Source: Methylocystaceae bacterium (GTDB lineage Bacteria > Pseudomonadota > Alphaproteobacteria > Rhizobiales > Beijerinckiaceae). From it: a stretch of 64,000 nucleotides of DNA. Below, piece after piece: positions 16,604 through 27,173 of the stretch (its first letter is position 1; every line of letters begins with the position of its first letter). A program made the translations under genes and the position numbers. Under the pieces are notes generated by a model. The model made no database searches. It saw only the letters and a program-made list of their open reading frames with translations, and was not told the DNA's origin. The stretch lies in the NCBI GenBank assembly GCA_009773555.1, contig WSXZ01000004.1:48560-112559 (forward strand), written 5' to 3'.

Positions 16604-18856
16604 CTATCTTCTTCGTCGCGCAATCAATGCCTGCGTACGATCGAGATTTCGCTGCGCTAGGCCATGCTGGTAGGAAGCAGCTTCAGGCGTCCATTCCTCA
16701 AGCGCCGCTCGATAGGCCACAACAGCATGTTGCAACGTCTTTGTCCCGCTCTCGCGTTCACCGAGCGCCGCCAGCGCAAGTCCCAGATTGTTCTGCGTCA
16801 TCGCCCAATCGAGCGGAACGCGCTCGCGCGTCCTTTCCATGAGCGCCTCCCGGAAGGCCGCGACGGCCTGTTCCAGAGTCGCTGTCCCGCTCTCGCGTTC
16901 CCCGAGCCGCGCCAGCGCACCGCCGAGATTGTTCTGTGTCATCGCCCAATCGAGCGGAACGCGCTCGCGTGTCCTTTCCTTGAGCGCCTCGCGGAAGGCC
17001 GCTATGGCCTCTTGCAGAGCCGTCGTTCCCCTCTGGCGCTCCCCCAGCCGCCCCAGGGCACTTCCCAGATTGCTCTGTGTCGTCGCCCAATCGAGCGGAA
17101 CGCGCTCGCGCGTTCTTTCCTTGAGCGCCTCGCGGAAAGCCGCCACCGCTTCTTGCAGCGTCGCCCAACCGCTCTCGCGCTCGCCGAGCGTCGCTAGCGC
17201 ACTCCCCAGATTGTTCTGCGTCGTCGCCCAATCGAGGGGAACCCGCTCGCGCGTGCTTTCCTTGAGGGCCTCGCGGAAAGCCGCCACCGCTTCTTGCAGC
17301 GTCGCCGTTCCGGTCTCTCGCCCCCCGAGCCGTATAAGCGCAAGGCCGAGATTGTTCTGATTCCCAGCCCATTGGAGTGGAACCCGGTCGCGCGTCCATT
17401 CCTTGAGCGCCTCACGGAAGGCTTCCGCGGCCCGTCTCAGCGTCGCTGGATCGCTTTCGCGTTCGCCTAGTCTAAAAAGCACAAGGCCGAGATTGTTCTG
17501 AGTCATCGCCCAATCGAACGGAACCCGCTCACGCGTCCTTTCGAGGAGCGCCTCTTGGAAAGCCGCCGCTGCCTGTCTCAGCGTCGCCGGATTGCTCTCG
17601 CGTTCGCCTAGTCTCGTAAGCACAAGGCCGAGATTGCTCTGCGTCGTCGCCCATTGCAGCGGAATCCGCTCGCGCGTCCTTTCCTGGAGCGCTTCGCGAA
17701 AGGCCGCCGCGGCCAGTTGCAGGGTCGCCGTCCCATTCTCGCGCTCACCGAGCCGTGCAATCGCGCTTCCGAGATCGTTTTGCGTCGCGGCCCAATCGAG
17801 CGGAACCCGCCGACGCGTCCTTTCCAGGAGCGCCTGATGGTAAGCAGCGACCGCCTCCTGCAGCATCGCTGTCCCACTCTCACGTTCACCCAGCCTTGCG
17901 AGCGCATTGCCCAAATTGTTCTGGGTCATCGCCCAGTCGAGCGGAACGCGCTCGCGCGTCCTTTCCTGGAGCGCCTCTCGCAAAGCCGCCACGGCCTGTT
18001 GCAAGGTCGCCGTCCCGCTCTCGCGCTCGCCGAGCCGCATAAGCGCAAAGCCGAGATTGTTCTGGGCCATCGCCCATTGGAGCGGATTTCGCGCGCGCGT
18101 GTATTCCTTGAGAGCCTCACGGTAAGCGGCGACGGCCTGTTGCAGCGTCGCCGTCCCGCTCTCGCGTTCCCCAAGCCGCGAAAGCGCAAAGCCGAGATCG
18201 TTCTGGATCGTCGTCCATTTGAGCGGATTCCGCGCGTGCGTGTATTCCTTGAGCGCCTCGCGGTAAGCGGCGACGGCCTGTTGCAGCGTCGCCGTCCCGC
18301 TCTCGCGCGCGCTCAGCGCAAGAAGCACGCTGCCGAGATTGTTCTGGATCATCGCCCATTGGAGCGGCTCACGCGAGCGCGTACTTTCCTTGAGCGCCTC
18401 TCGGTAGGCGGCGACCGCCTGTTGCAGCGATGCCGTCCCGCTCTCCCGCTCCCCGCGCCCCCAAAGCGTATTGCCGAGATTGTTCTGAATACCCGCCCAT
18501 TGGAGCGGAAACGTTCTGCGCGGGAGCAGGTCCAAAAGTTTTTTCCAGCGATCAATAGCGGCGTCAAACGCGGCTTTATCTCCAGATGCAATTCCTCGCT
18601 TGTAAAACGCCTCCGCTTCGCGCGCCAACTCGAGCCGCTTGTTATCGGACGGCGACAAAGATCCACGCTTCGCGAAATGCTCCGCCGATTGCGCATTACG
18701 CATATGTGAAGCGCGTGGCGCAGCATCGGATTCGATCGGGTAGAGACAGGCGAAGATCGCCAGGAGCGCGGCAGGAACTGCCATCGCCTCGACGCCGTCA
18801 AAAAAAATCCGACGGAAACACTTATCTTTGGCGTCGATCGCCGACTGACGTCCCAT
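16604..18856 (-). CDS. secreted or periplasmic TPR protein with 13 near-identical repeats
   Basis: 750 residues from the ATG at 18856. A signal-like hydrophobic stretch (MAVPAALLAIFACLYP) starts around residue 24. After a helical spacer the protein is a chain of 13 tetratricopeptide-type units of 47 residues plus one degenerate unit, each with a core like TQNNLGNALARLGERE and a helix AVAAFREAL. This repeat is usual in large Hyphomicrobiales TPR proteins that mediate protein-protein contacts. No enzymatic domain is attached. The sequence upstream of 18856 also stays open but consists of repeat DNA. Confidence 0.85.
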   Translation of the reverse strand: MGRQSAIDAKDKCFRRIFFDGVEAMAVPAALLAIFACLYPIESDAAPRASHMRNAQSAEHFAKRGSLSPSDNKRLELAREAEAFYKRGIASGDKAAFDAAIDRWKKLLDLLPRRTFPLQWAGIQNNLGNTLWGRGERESGTASLQQAVAAYREALKESTRSREPLQWAMIQNNLGSVLLALSARESGTATLQQAVAAYREALKEYTHARNPLKWTTIQNDLGFALSRLGERESGTATLQQAVAAYREALKEYTRARNPLQWAMAQNNLGFALMRLGERESGTATLQQAVAALREALQERTRERVPLDWAMTQNNLGNALARLGERESGTAMLQEAVAAYHQALLERTRRRVPLDWAATQNDLGSAIARLGERENGTATLQLAAAAFREALQERTRERIPLQWATTQSNLGLVLTRLGERESNPATLRQAAAAFQEALLERTRERVPFDWAMTQNNLGLVLFRLGERESDPATLRRAAEAFREALKEWTRDRVPLQWAGNQNNLGLALIRLGGRETGTATLQEAVAAFREALKESTRERVPLDWATTQNNLGSALATLGERESGWATLQEAVAAFREALKERTRERVPLDWATTQSNLGSALGRLGERQRGTTALQEAIAAFREALKERTRERVPLDWAMTQNNLGGALARLGERESGTATLEQAVAAFREALMERTRERVPLDWAMTQNNLGLALAALGERESGTKTLQHAVVAYRAALEEWTPEAASYQHGLAQRNLDRTQALIARRRR
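16660..18520. repeat. 141-bp in-frame tandem repeat array within the TPR gene
   Basis: About 13 copies of a 141-bp unit, visible as the recurring block GAGATTGTTCTG (reverse strand of the NNLG codons) at ~141-base spacing, together with AACGCGCTCGCGCGT-type blocks. Copies differ at scattered positions. Such arrays change copy number by recombination or slippage. Confidence 0.85.
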
Positions 18857-19203
18857 AAAATGCCCCAGCGAATTCTCTAATATTCGCCACGCGTAACATG
18901 AGCGGAGCCGTCGCGCGAGAGGCGTCGGCGGCGCGAGACGCGTTGGCCAGTCCGTCGTGGCCGGGCTTGTCCCGGCCATCCACGCTAAACGGGGGCGCAA
19001 CCGTGGCGCCCGGCTTAAGGCGGGCGTGACGCGGCGTGCTGGACCGGGGGCCCCCTCCCCAACCCTCCCCCGCTTCGCGGGAGAGGGAGTGAGACTCGGG
19101 CGCTTCATCGACGCCGCGCTGGCGTATCGATACTGACGCCATTGCGCTGCGCTGCTCGTTAGCGTCCCCTCTCCCGCGAAGCGGGGGAGGGACAGGGAGG
19201 GGG
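18857..19203. repeat. repeat-rich intergenic region
   Basis: Contains a family B repeat (about 18950-19035, with GTGGCCGGGCTTGTCCCGGC) and two REP-like palindromes with CTCCCCCGCTTCGCGGGAG near 19060-19090 and CTCTCCCGCGAAGCGGGGGA near 19168-19192. No gene is evident. It includes the presumed promoter region of the TPR gene and the 3' end of sufE. Confidence 0.7.
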
Positions 19204-19626
19204 CTACGCCGCCATCGCCTCTTTGGCTTCTTTCTTGATGCGCTCGACCATCGACCGCAGGCCGTTGGCGCGCTGCGGCGTCAGATGTTCGGCGAGGCCG
19301 AGCTCCTTAAAGAGCGGCGCCGCGTCGGTTTCGACGATCTCCTGCGCCTGTCGTCCCGAGTAAAGCGCGAGCACGAGCGCGACGAGGCCGCGCACAATAT
19401 GCGCGTCGCTGTCGCCGCGAAACGCGAGCGCTGTATGCCCCTCAGAGTCACGCGTCGGCGTCGTTTCGAGCCACACCTGGCTGGCGCAGCCGCGCACCTT
19501 GTTCGCGTCCGTATAGGCCTCTTTCGGCAGCGGCTCGAGCGTGCGCCCAAGCTCGATGAGATAGCGGTAGCGATCCTCCCACTCATCGAGCAGCTCGAAA
19601 TTGCCAATGATCTCGTCGATCTGCAT
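19204..19626 (-). CDS. sufE: SufE-like cysteine desulfurase activator
   Basis: 140 residues, the normal length of SufE. The active-site cysteine is Cys47 in the motif KVRGCASQVWLET, which accepts persulfide sulfur from the SufS desulfurase for iron-sulfur cluster assembly in the cytoplasm. The N-terminal helix (IIGNFELLDEWEDRYRYLIE) is also typical. The remaining suf genes are not adjacent, which is common for sufE in this group. It is divergent from lemA. Confidence 0.93.
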   Translation of the reverse strand: MQIDEIIGNFELLDEWEDRYRYLIELGRTLEPLPKEAYTDANKVRGCASQVWLETTPTRDSEGHTALAFRGDSDAHIVRGLVALVLALYSGRQAQEIVETDAAPLFKELGLAEHLTPQRANGLRSMVERIKKEAKEAMAA

Positions 19627-19761
19627 TTGCTCCGCATCCTCCGGCGAAGGCGCATTCTACCTCATTCCGGCGCTGCGCCGCGCCCTTTCCTTGGCGAGGG
19701 CCACGCCTTACATTCCGCGCGATGATCGCTGGCGCGCCGCGCCGCTCTCACGGAGATTTAT

Positions 19762-20358
19762 ATGAGCGACTTTTCCCGTTGGCGCGCCGTCGCCGCCGCG
19801 ATTTTTCTGAGCTTTAGTCTTGCAGGCTGCGGCTACAATACGATTCCGACGCTCGAAGAAAACGCCAAGGCGAAATGGTCGGACGTGCAGTCGCAATATC
19901 AGCGCCGCGCCGATCTCATTCCAAATCTCGTGGAGACCGTGAAGGGCTACGCCAGGCAGGAGAAGGACGTGCTCACCTCCGTCGTCGAGGCCCGCGCCAA
20001 GGCGACGTCGGTCAAGATCGACGCGGGTTCGCTGACCGATCCTGAAAAAATGAAACAGTTCCAGGAGGCGCAAAATCAGCTGACCGGCGCGCTCGGCCGG
20101 CTGATCGCCGTGAGCGAAGCCTATCCTGATCTGAAGTCCAATCAGAACTTCCTCGCCCTGCAGTCGCAGCTCGAAGGCACTGAGAACCGCATCACTGTCG
20201 CGCGCCGCGACTACATCGACGCGGTGCGCGAATTCAACACGTCGCTGCGCACCTTCCCGACGCTCCTCTGGGCGAAGACGTTCTTCGCCGGCACGAAGCC
20301 GATGGCGGAATTCTCCGCGGCCGGCGCCGCGCAATCGCCGCCGGAGGTGAAGTTCTAA
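19762..20358 (+). CDS. lemA: LemA family lipoprotein
   Basis: 198 residues. The N-terminus carries a signal peptide ending in a lipobox (FSLAGC, Cys at ~24), so a lipid-anchored envelope protein is expected. The body is the helical LemA domain with the hallmark YQRRADLIPNLVETVKGYA and NQLTGALGRLIAVSEAYPDL. LemA's biochemical role is not settled; in many genomes it sits next to TPM-domain genes, but here it is followed 3 bases later by cysE. Confidence 0.9.
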   Translation: MSDFSRWRAVAAAIFLSFSLAGCGYNTIPTLEENAKAKWSDVQSQYQRRADLIPNLVETVKGYARQEKDVLTSVVEARAKATSVKIDAGSLTDPEKMKQFQEAQNQLTGALGRLIAVSEAYPDLKSNQNFLALQSQLEGTENRITVARRDYIDAVREFNTSLRTFPTLLWAKTFFAGTKPMAEFSAAGAAQSPPEVKF

Positions 20359-20361
20359 ACG

Positions 20362-21201
20362 ATGAGCGCCGACGCGCCGACAGAAGAGCTGATCGCGCGG
20401 GAGGCGATGTGGGCGCATATGCGCCGCGAAGCCGAGGAGGCGCTGCGTCTCGACCCGTCGCTGACGCCGCTGATGCTCGGCGCGATCCTCAATCGCGCCT
20501 CGCTCGAAGAGGCGGTGGTCCATCGCATCGCTGCGAGACTCGGCGCGTCAGCCGTGGACGCCGCGACGATCGCCGACGCCTTCCTGCAGGCGGTGCGCGA
20601 CGACGCGGCAATCCCTACGGCCTTCCGCGCCGATTTGACCGCCTATGTCGAGCGCGATCCAGCCTGCGGGCGGATGATCGAACCGCTGCTCTATTTCAAG
20701 GGTTTTCACGCCATCCAGTCGGCGCGGCTGGCGCATGCGCTGTGGCGCGCGCGGCGCCACGACTTCGCTTTCTATATCCAAAGCCGCGCCTCCGACGCGC
20801 TCGCGGCGGACATTCATCCTGCCGCGCGCTTCGGCAAAGGCCTGTTCCTCGATCACGGAACCGGTTTCGTCGTCGGCGAGACGGCGGTCGTCGACGATGA
20901 CGTTTCGATCCTGCACGGCGTGACGCTGGGCGGCACGGGCAAGGTCGCGGGCGACCGTCATCCGAAGGTCAGGCGCGGCGTGATGATCGGCGCGGGCGCC
21001 AAAATTCTCGGCAATATCGAGATCGGCGCCTGTTCGCGGATCGCCGCGGGATCGGTGGTGCTGCAGTCGGTTCCGCCCAATTCGATCGTCGCCGGCGTTC
21101 CGGCGAAGGTGGTCGGGACCCAATCGCGTATGGAGCCGGCGCGCGACATGGACCAGATCCTTCGCGGCCTCGCCTATGATTCTTTTGATTACGTCATCTG
21201 A
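20362..21201 (+). CDS. cysE: serine O-acetyltransferase
   Basis: 279 residues. The N-terminal helical SATase domain (residues ~10-130) is followed by left-handed beta-helix hexapeptide repeats including FGKGLFLDHGTGFVVGETAV and the signature ILHGVTLGGTGK. The enzyme makes O-acetylserine from serine and acetyl-CoA, the first step of cysteine synthesis, in the cytoplasm. It starts 3 bases after lemA, so the two are likely cotranscribed. Confidence 0.93.
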   Translation: MSADAPTEELIAREAMWAHMRREAEEALRLDPSLTPLMLGAILNRASLEEAVVHRIAARLGASAVDAATIADAFLQAVRDDAAIPTAFRADLTAYVERDPACGRMIEPLLYFKGFHAIQSARLAHALWRARRHDFAFYIQSRASDALAADIHPAARFGKGLFLDHGTGFVVGETAVVDDDVSILHGVTLGGTGKVAGDRHPKVRRGVMIGAGAKILGNIEIGACSRIAAGSVVLQSVPPNSIVAGVPAKVVGTQSRMEPARDMDQILRGLAYDSFDYVI

Positions 21202-21573
21202 CTGCGCCGTCGCGGCCGCTGAAGGCCGGGGCCAGGGGAATCGGGTGAAGGATTATTTTCCTCGCCCTCATCCAGAGGAGCCGCCGCAAGTCGGTTTTAC
21301 CCGACTTGCGGATTTGATCTCGGGCAGGCCCGAGATCAAAGGCGGCGTCTCGAAGGACGAGGGTGAGAAAATACGCGAAAACGGGCTTCCTCGCGCTTCG
21401 AGACGCGTGCTGCGCACGCTCCTCAGGATGAGGAAGCCCCTTCACCCGATCGCCCTGGCGCCGGGGCGATTGAGGGTTGCGCAGGGCCACGGTTCTCCTG
21501 CTATGTGTCGCCGGGCGGCGGCGCCGCTCCCAAGGGCCGGCGCAGGGCGGCGGCGGCCGGAGCAGGGGGATCG
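21202..21573. other. intergenic region dominated by a palindromic repeat
   Basis: 372 bases without a supported gene. The stretch 21259-21446 is built of paired arms: CCTCGCCCTCATCC with GGACGAGGGTGAG, CCGCAAGTCGG with CCGACTTGCGG, GATCTCGGGC with GCCCGAGATC, then CTTCCTCGCG with CCTCAGGATGAGGAAG. This is the 'CCTCATCCTGAGGAGC' type repeat frequent in Hyphomicrobiales. The last 100 bases should contain the gshB promoter; none stands out. Confidence 0.65.
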
Positions 21574-22551
21574 ATGCTCGAGATTGCGGTCCAGATGGAC
21601 CCTTTGGAACGCATTAATTTTGCTGGTGATTCGACCTTCGCGCTGATGCTGGAGGCGAAGCGCAGGGGCCATCGCCTGTGGTTCTACACGCCGGATCAAT
21701 TGTCGCTCGAAGGCGACAGGCTGACGGCGCGCGGGCGCCATATCGACGTTTTCGACGATCCTTCGCGCTATTACACGCTTGGCGAGGCCACCGACCTTGA
21801 ACTCGGCGCCATGGACGTGGTGCTGCTGCGTCAGGACCCGCCCTTCGATCTCGCCTATATTACCTCCACGCATTTTCTGGAGCGGCTCGCGCCGAGGACT
21901 CTCGTCGTCAACGACCCCGCGCATGTGCGCAACGCGCCGGAAAAAATCTTCGTGATGGAGTTCGCCGATCTGATGCCGCCGACGCTGATCACGCGCGACC
22001 GCGCGGCGATGGAGCGCTTTCGCGCCAAGCATGGCGAGATCGTCATGAAGCCGCTCTATGGCCATGGCGGCGCCGCGGTGTTCAAGGTCGCGCCGCGCGA
22101 TCCGAATTTCGGTTCGCTGTTCGACATGTTCGCGACGACGTTCCGCGAGCCGTGGGTCGTGCAGCGATTCCTGCCGGAGATCGTCAAGGGCGACAAGCGC
22201 ATTCTTCTCATTGACGGCGAGGCGCTCGGCGCGATCAACCGCATTCCGGCCGATGACGACATCCGCTCGAACCTGGTGCGCGGCGGGGCGCCGGCCGCGT
22301 CCGAACTCAATGCGCGTGAAAGAGATATTTGCGCGAGGCTCGGGCCGGAGCTGAAACGGCGCGGGCTGCTCTTCGTCGGCATCGACGTGATCGATGGCTG
22401 GCTCACCGAGATCAACGTGACCTCGCCGACAGGGCTCCGCGCGCTAAAACGCATCGGCGGGCCGGATCTTGCGCCGCCGCTCTTCGACGCCATCGAGGCG
22501 CGTCTGCGCGCCCTGCGCGCATCGGGCCGATCGCCGGAATTGACTCTATGA
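21574..22551 (+). CDS. gshB: glutathione synthase
   Basis: 325 residues, ATP-grasp fold. Start ATG 21574 gives the family N-terminus [20 protein letters not shown] and has AGGGGG just upstream. The central ATP-binding block [19 protein letters not shown] and the C-terminal [17 protein letters not shown] match prokaryotic GshB, which joins glycine to gamma-glutamylcysteine. Its stop overlaps the start of glnD (ATGA at 22548). Confidence 0.94.
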   Translation: MLEIAVQMDPLERINFAGDSTFALMLEAKRRGHRLWFYTPDQLSLEGDRLTARGRHIDVFDDPSRYYTLGEATDLELGAMDVVLLRQDPPFDLAYITSTHFLERLAPRTLVVNDPAHVRNAPEKIFVMEFADLMPPTLITRDRAAMERFRAKHGEIVMKPLYGHGGAAVFKVAPRDPNFGSLFDMFATTFREPWVVQRFLPEIVKGDKRILLIDGEALGAINRIPADDDIRSNLVRGGAPAASELNARERDICARLGPELKRRGLLFVGIDVIDGWLTEINVTSPTGLRALKRIGGPDLAPPLFDAIEARLRALRASGRSPELTL

Positions 22552-25358
22552 ACGAAGCAGCGCCGCTCAGCGTTTTCGCCGGGCTCGATCCTGATAAGCA
22601 GTTTCGTGGACTACGCGAGGCCCTCGCGCCATCGGTCGCCGCGATCTGCAAGGGTGAGCGTGGCCATGCGCGGCGCACGGCGATCGTCGAATTGTTTCGC
22701 TCGGTCTTGGCGGAAGGACGCGAGATCGCGCACGCCCGGCTTGAGGCGCGCGGCTCGGGACTGGCGTGCGCGAGATTGATTTCAGGGCTCGAAGACGAGT
22801 TGATCGGCGCCATCTACGACTATGTCGTGCGCTACGTTTACGTCGTCGACAATCCGACGTTTGCTGAGCGTCTCGCCATTATCGCGGTTGGCGGCTATGG
22901 GCGCGGGACGCTGGCGCCGGGCTCCGACATCGATCTTCTGTTTCTCGTCCCTTACAAACAGACTCCCTGGGGCGAAAGCGTCATCGAGGCGATCCTTTAT
23001 ATTCTTTGGGATCTGCGTCAGAAGGTCGGCCATGCGACGCGCTCCGTCGCCGAATGCATGCGTCAGGCCCGCGCCGACATGACCATTCGAACGACGCTTC
23101 TCGAAGCGCGTTTCATTCTCGGCAACGCCGAGCTGTTCAGCGAGTTCCGCGAGAGCTTCGATCGCGAGATCGTCCGTTCGGACACGCGCGAATTCGTCTC
23201 CGCCAAGCTCGCCGAACGCGACGCGCGCGTGATGCGCGCCGGCGCGTCGCGCTATCTCGTCGAGCCCAATGTGAAGGAAGGCAAAGGCGGCTTGCGCGAT
23301 CTCAATACGCTGTTCTGGATCGCCAAATATGTCTATCGCGTCCGCGAGGCGAAGGAGCTCGTCGCCGCCGGCCTCTTCACCGCGGCGGAGCTGAGCCTGT
23401 TCGAGCGCTGCGAGGAGTTTTTGTGGCGCGTGCGCTGTCATCTGCATTTCGCGACGGGGCGCGCCGAGGAGCGGCTCGCCTTCGACGTGCAAACGACGAT
23501 CGCCAGGCGCCTGGGCTATCACGACCGCAGCGGACTGTCGCCGGTCGAGCGCTTCATGAAGCACTATTTTCTTGTCGCCAAGGAAGTCGGCGATCTCACC
23601 GCGATCGTCTGCGCAGCGCTTGAAGAAAAACAGGCGAAGCCGCGCGCCATCTTCGAGCGCTTTCTGCAGCCGTTTCGGCGCCGGCGCAGTCGCGCCCCGC
23701 AAGGCGACTTCATCGTCGATCACGACCGCATCAGCATCATCGACGCCGATGTGTTCAAGCGCGATCCCGTTAACATCATCCGGCTGTTCTGGATGGCCGA
23801 TCATCACGGCCTGCCGCTGCATCCCGACGCTTTGCGCGCGGTGACTCTGTCGCTGCGTCTCATCGACGCCGATCTGCGCGCGAATAAGGAAGCCAATCGG
23901 CTGTTTCTCGAAATCCTGCTCTCGCGCAACATGACCGAAATTACGCTGCGCCGGATGAATGAGACCGGCGTGCTTGGGCGTTTCATTCCGGATTTCGGCA
24001 AGATCGTCGCGATGATGCAATTCAATATGTATCATCATTATACGGTCGACGAGCATCTGCTGCGCGTGGTCGGCGGACTGTCCGATCTCGAAGCCGGACG
24101 CATGCCGGAGCATCAGCAGCTGGTTGACGAAATCCTGCCGACGATCGTCAACCGCAAGGTGCTTTATCTGGGCCTGCTCCTGCACGACATCGCCAAAGGC
24201 CGAAAGGAGGATCACTCGCTCGCCGGCATGGAGGTGGCGCGCAGCCTGTGTCCGCGTCTGGGCTTCACCCCTGGCGAGACCGAATCCGTCGCCTGGCTCG
24301 TCGAGCATCATCTCACCATGTCGAGCTTCGCGCAGAGCCGGGATCTCTCCGACCGCGTCACCATCGAAAATTTCGCCGCCATCGTTCAAACGATGGAGCG
24401 GCTGAAGATGCTGTTCGTTCTTACCGTCTGCGACATCAACGCGGTCGGGCCCGGCGTGCTCGACGCCTGGAAGGCGCAGCTGCTGCGCGTGCTCTACTGG
24501 GAGACGGAGGTTGTGCTCGGCGGCGGTCATTCGGCGGTCGATCGCAAGAGTCGCGTCGCGGCCGCGAAAGCCGAGCTGCGCGCGGCGCTTTCAGAGTGGA
24601 GCGACGAGGAGTTCGACGCCTACGCCAAGCGTCACTATCCGGCCTATTGGCTCAAGGTTGACGTCGCCCGCAAGCTGCGTCACGCGGAGCTGCTTCGCGA
24701 GATGAACGACGCATCCGCGCCGCTTGCGACCGCGGTCGAACTCGATAGGACGCGCGGCGCCGTGGAGCTGACCGTCGTCGCGCCCGACAACCCGCGTCTA
24801 CTGTCGATCATCGCCGGCGGCTGCGCGGCTGGCGGCGCCAATATCGTCGACGCGCATATTTTCACCACTGCGGATGGTCTCGCGCTCGACACGATCTTCT
24901 TCTCGCGCGCCTTTGATTTTGACGAAGACGAAATGCGCCGCGCCGGGCGAATCGCCGGCCTCATCGCCAGGGCGCTGCGCGGCGAGGTCGTCGTGTCCGA
25001 AGAGCTGCGGGCGCGCGCCAAAGCGCATCTGCCGACCGACGCCTTCTCTGTCGCGCCTGAGGTCGTCGTCGATAACAGCCTGTCGAACGTCTATACGGTC
25101 ATCGAGGTCTCGGGACTCGACCGCGAGGGGCTGCTGTTCGAGCTCACCAATTCGATTTCGCGGCTCAATCTCAATATCGCCTCGGCGCATATCGTCACCT
25201 TCGGCGAGCGCGCCGTCGACGCCTTCTATGTTACGGATTTGACGGGAGCGAAGATCGCCTCACCCCAGCGGCAGGCGACAATCAAGCGCCAGCTCCTGGA
25301 CGTGTTTCGCGGTCCCGGCGCGCACGGGGCCAAAGCGCCCGCCGCCGCCGCGACTTGA
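22548..25358 (+). CDS. glnD: bifunctional PII uridylyltransferase/uridylyl-removing enzyme
   Basis: 936 residues. Domains in order: nucleotidyltransferase with [18 protein letters not shown] starting at residue ~115, the GlnD UTase helical domain ([20 protein letters not shown]), an HD hydrolase domain ([15 protein letters not shown]), and two C-terminal ACT domains ([40 protein letters not shown]). It senses glutamine and sets the uridylylation state of PII proteins, controlling nitrogen assimilation. The four-base overlap with gshB indicates translational coupling. Confidence 0.96.
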   Translation: MNEAAPLSVFAGLDPDKQFRGLREALAPSVAAICKGERGHARRTAIVELFRSVLAEGREIAHARLEARGSGLACARLISGLEDELIGAIYDYVVRYVYVVDNPTFAERLAIIAVGGYGRGTLAPGSDIDLLFLVPYKQTPWGESVIEAILYILWDLRQKVGHATRSVAECMRQARADMTIRTTLLEARFILGNAELFSEFRESFDREIVRSDTREFVSAKLAERDARVMRAGASRYLVEPNVKEGKGGLRDLNTLFWIAKYVYRVREAKELVAAGLFTAAELSLFERCEEFLWRVRCHLHFATGRAEERLAFDVQTTIARRLGYHDRSGLSPVERFMKHYFLVAKEVGDLTAIVCAALEEKQAKPRAIFERFLQPFRRRRSRAPQGDFIVDHDRISIIDADVFKRDPVNIIRLFWMADHHGLPLHPDALRAVTLSLRLIDADLRANKEANRLFLEILLSRNMTEITLRRMNETGVLGRFIPDFGKIVAMMQFNMYHHYTVDEHLLRVVGGLSDLEAGRMPEHQQLVDEILPTIVNRKVLYLGLLLHDIAKGRKEDHSLAGMEVARSLCPRLGFTPGETESVAWLVEHHLTMSSFAQSRDLSDRVTIENFAAIVQTMERLKMLFVLTVCDINAVGPGVLDAWKAQLLRVLYWETEVVLGGGHSAVDRKSRVAAAKAELRAALSEWSDEEFDAYAKRHYPAYWLKVDVARKLRHAELLREMNDASAPLATAVELDRTRGAVELTVVAPDNPRLLSIIAGGCAAGGANIVDAHIFTTADGLALDTIFFSRAFDFDEDEMRRAGRIAGLIARALRGEVVVSEELRARAKAHLPTDAFSVAPEVVVDNSLSNVYTVIEVSGLDREGLLFELTNSISRLNLNIASAHIVTFGERAVDAFYVTDLTGAKIASPQRQATIKRQLLDVFRGPGAHGAKAPAAAAT

Positions 25359-25414
25359 TTTTGACGTTTCGCGCGCAGATATCGAAGCCTTTACGAAAGA
25401 ATGATGGTGACAGC

Positions 25415-26011
25415 ATGAGCGATCCAACGAACGCAGACAAAAAGGCTGAGTCGACGGAGAATCGGAAAGGCGCTGAGCCTTCATCCTTGTCGCAGCCGTC
25501 GGCCGAATCCGACATTGCGCAGCCGGAGCCGTTCACCGAGCTCGAAAATCTCTATGCAGAAAACGCAGGGTTAAAGGACAAGCTTCTTCGCGCGCTCGCC
25601 GAAGTCGAGAATGTGCGCCGTCGCGCCGAGCGCGAGATCGCCGACGCGAAAACTTATGGCGTGGCGAATTTCGCGCGGGAGATGCTGTCCTTCGCCGACA
25701 ATCTGCGCCGGGCGATCGAGAGCGTGCCGGAGGCGGCGCGCGCCGAGCCGGCGGTCGCGTCGCTCCTGGAAGGCGTCGACGTGATGGAGCGCGATTTTCT
25801 TGCGCGGCTCGCGCGCTTCGGCGTCAGGAAGATCGACGCCAAAGGCGCGCGGTTCGATCCCAATCAGCATGAAGCGCTCTTCGAAATTCCCGACGAGACG
25901 CAACCCTCGGGCACGGTGGCTCAGGTCGTTGAGCAAGGCTACATGATCGGCGAACGCGTGTTGCGCCCCGCAAAAGTCGGCGTGGCGCGCGGCGGATCAA
26001 AGCCGTCCTGA
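25415..26011 (+). CDS. grpE: GrpE nucleotide exchange factor
   Basis: 198 residues. An acidic, flexible N-terminus is followed by the long coiled coil (residues ~45-100, including AEVENVRRRAERE) and the C-terminal beta domain ending in GYMIGERVLRPAKVGVA. GrpE releases ADP from DnaK in the cytoplasmic chaperone cycle. The ATG at 25415 is used because the frame upstream to 25355 lies in the tail of glnD and lacks a ribosome site. dnaK is not adjacent. Confidence 0.94.
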   Translation: MSDPTNADKKAESTENRKGAEPSSLSQPSAESDIAQPEPFTELENLYAENAGLKDKLLRALAEVENVRRRAEREIADAKTYGVANFAREMLSFADNLRRAIESVPEAARAEPAVASLLEGVDVMERDFLARLARFGVRKIDAKGARFDPNQHEALFEIPDETQPSGTVAQVVEQGYMIGERVLRPAKVGVARGGSKPS

Positions 26012-26025
26012 CCGGGGCAGGGCGC

Positions 26026-27030
26026 ATGGACGAGCGAGCGACCGCGACAAAGCCCACGGAAGCGGGGGTTGTCGCAGCGGCGGTCTATCACGCTGGACAT
26101 AAGATCGCCGATATCGAGATCGGCGAGGCCGGAGAGTGGACCAAGCGCGAAGGCTATGTCGTCTGGATCGGACTCTACGAGCCGTCACAACAGCTGCTGG
26201 AGCGCGTCGGCGAACAGTTCGCGTTGCATCATCTCGCGATCGAGGACGCGTTCAAGGCGCATCAGTTTCCCAAGCTCGAAGAATATGAAAACAGCGTTTT
26301 CATCGTCGCCCGCACCGCGCAGATGGTTGAGGGCCGCATCGCCTTCGGCGAGACGCATATTTTTATCGGCGCCGGCTATGTCGTGAGCGTGCGCCATGGC
26401 GCATCGAGCTCGTATGCGCATGTGCGAGAGCGCTGCGAGGCGCGCGCGGAACGCCTCTCGGAGGGCGAAGACTTCATTGTCTACGCCATTCTCGATTTCA
26501 TCGTCGACAATTACTTTCCGGTGCTCGACGCGATCAACGATCAGGTCGAGGACATCGAGGATCATGTTCTCGCGACGACGATGGGCAAGCCGGAAATTGA
26601 GCAGCTCTATAGTTTGCGGCGCGACCTCCTGCATCTGCGCAACGCCGCGACGCCGCTTTCGGATGTCTGCCGTCGCTTGGAGCGCAGCGACGTCGTCGCC
26701 ATCGATCGGGAGATGCGGCCGCATTTTCGCGACGTTCGCGACCATCTGCGCCGCGTCCAGGAACGCATTGACACGATGCGTGAGACGCTCGCCTTCGCTT
26801 TCGAGTCGAGCCTGATGAACGCGCAGATCCAGCAAACCGACATTTCGCGCCGGCTCGCCGCCTGGGCCGCGATTCTGGCGGTGCCCACGGCCATCGCCGG
26901 CGTCTACGGCATGAATTTCCGTCACATGCCCGAACTCGACTGGAAATATGGCTATTACGTCGTCCTCGGCGTGACGGTGAGTATCTGCGGCTATCTTTAT
27001 TTCCGGCTCCGTCGCGCTGGCTGGCTGTGA
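26026..27030 (+). CDS. corA: CorA-family divalent cation transporter
   Basis: 334 residues. A large soluble N-terminal domain with the long stalk helix precedes two C-terminal transmembrane segments; the pore signature GMN is at residues 295-297 (IAGVYGMNFRHMPEL). The family forms pentameric channels for Mg2+ (some members prefer Co2+, Ni2+ or Zn2+) in the inner membrane. It starts 14 bases after grpE. A cobalt role is possible but there is no direct evidence, the cobalamin operon being 19 kb away. Confidence 0.92.
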   Translation: MDERATATKPTEAGVVAAAVYHAGHKIADIEIGEAGEWTKREGYVVWIGLYEPSQQLLERVGEQFALHHLAIEDAFKAHQFPKLEEYENSVFIVARTAQMVEGRIAFGETHIFIGAGYVVSVRHGASSSYAHVRERCEARAERLSEGEDFIVYAILDFIVDNYFPVLDAINDQVEDIEDHVLATTMGKPEIEQLYSLRRDLLHLRNAATPLSDVCRRLERSDVVAIDREMRPHFRDVRDHLRRVQERIDTMRETLAFAFESSLMNAQIQQTDISRRLAAWAAILAVPTAIAGVYGMNFRHMPELDWKYGYYVVLGVTVSICGYLYFRLRRAGWL

Positions 27031-27173
27031 ACGCCGCCCGCCATCACGGCCGAGGCGCGTCACCAGTGCTCTCACGCTGCGCATTCTCACGCGGCAGTCG
27101 CCCTGCGACCGTTTCCTTGGGCCTAGCGCCTTACGAAAGTTTCATCCCGCCGCCATTGGCCGGCAAAGCGGCG

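Noticed and set aside
16660..18520. Regularly spaced repeats resembling a CRISPR array
   Set aside because: The 141-base period is in frame with, and translates as, TPR units of a protein; there are no short repeats with unique spacers and no cas genes.
22329..22547. Upstream extension of glnD into gshB
   Set aside because: The extension is Arg-rich shadow of gshB; the ATG at 22548 gives the family N-terminus and a four-base overlap.
22782..24530. 582-codon open frame antisense to glnD
   Set aside because: It lies entirely within glnD, whose domains are all recognisable; the antisense product is Arg/His/Gln-rich with no family match. Long antisense frames are expected at this GC content.
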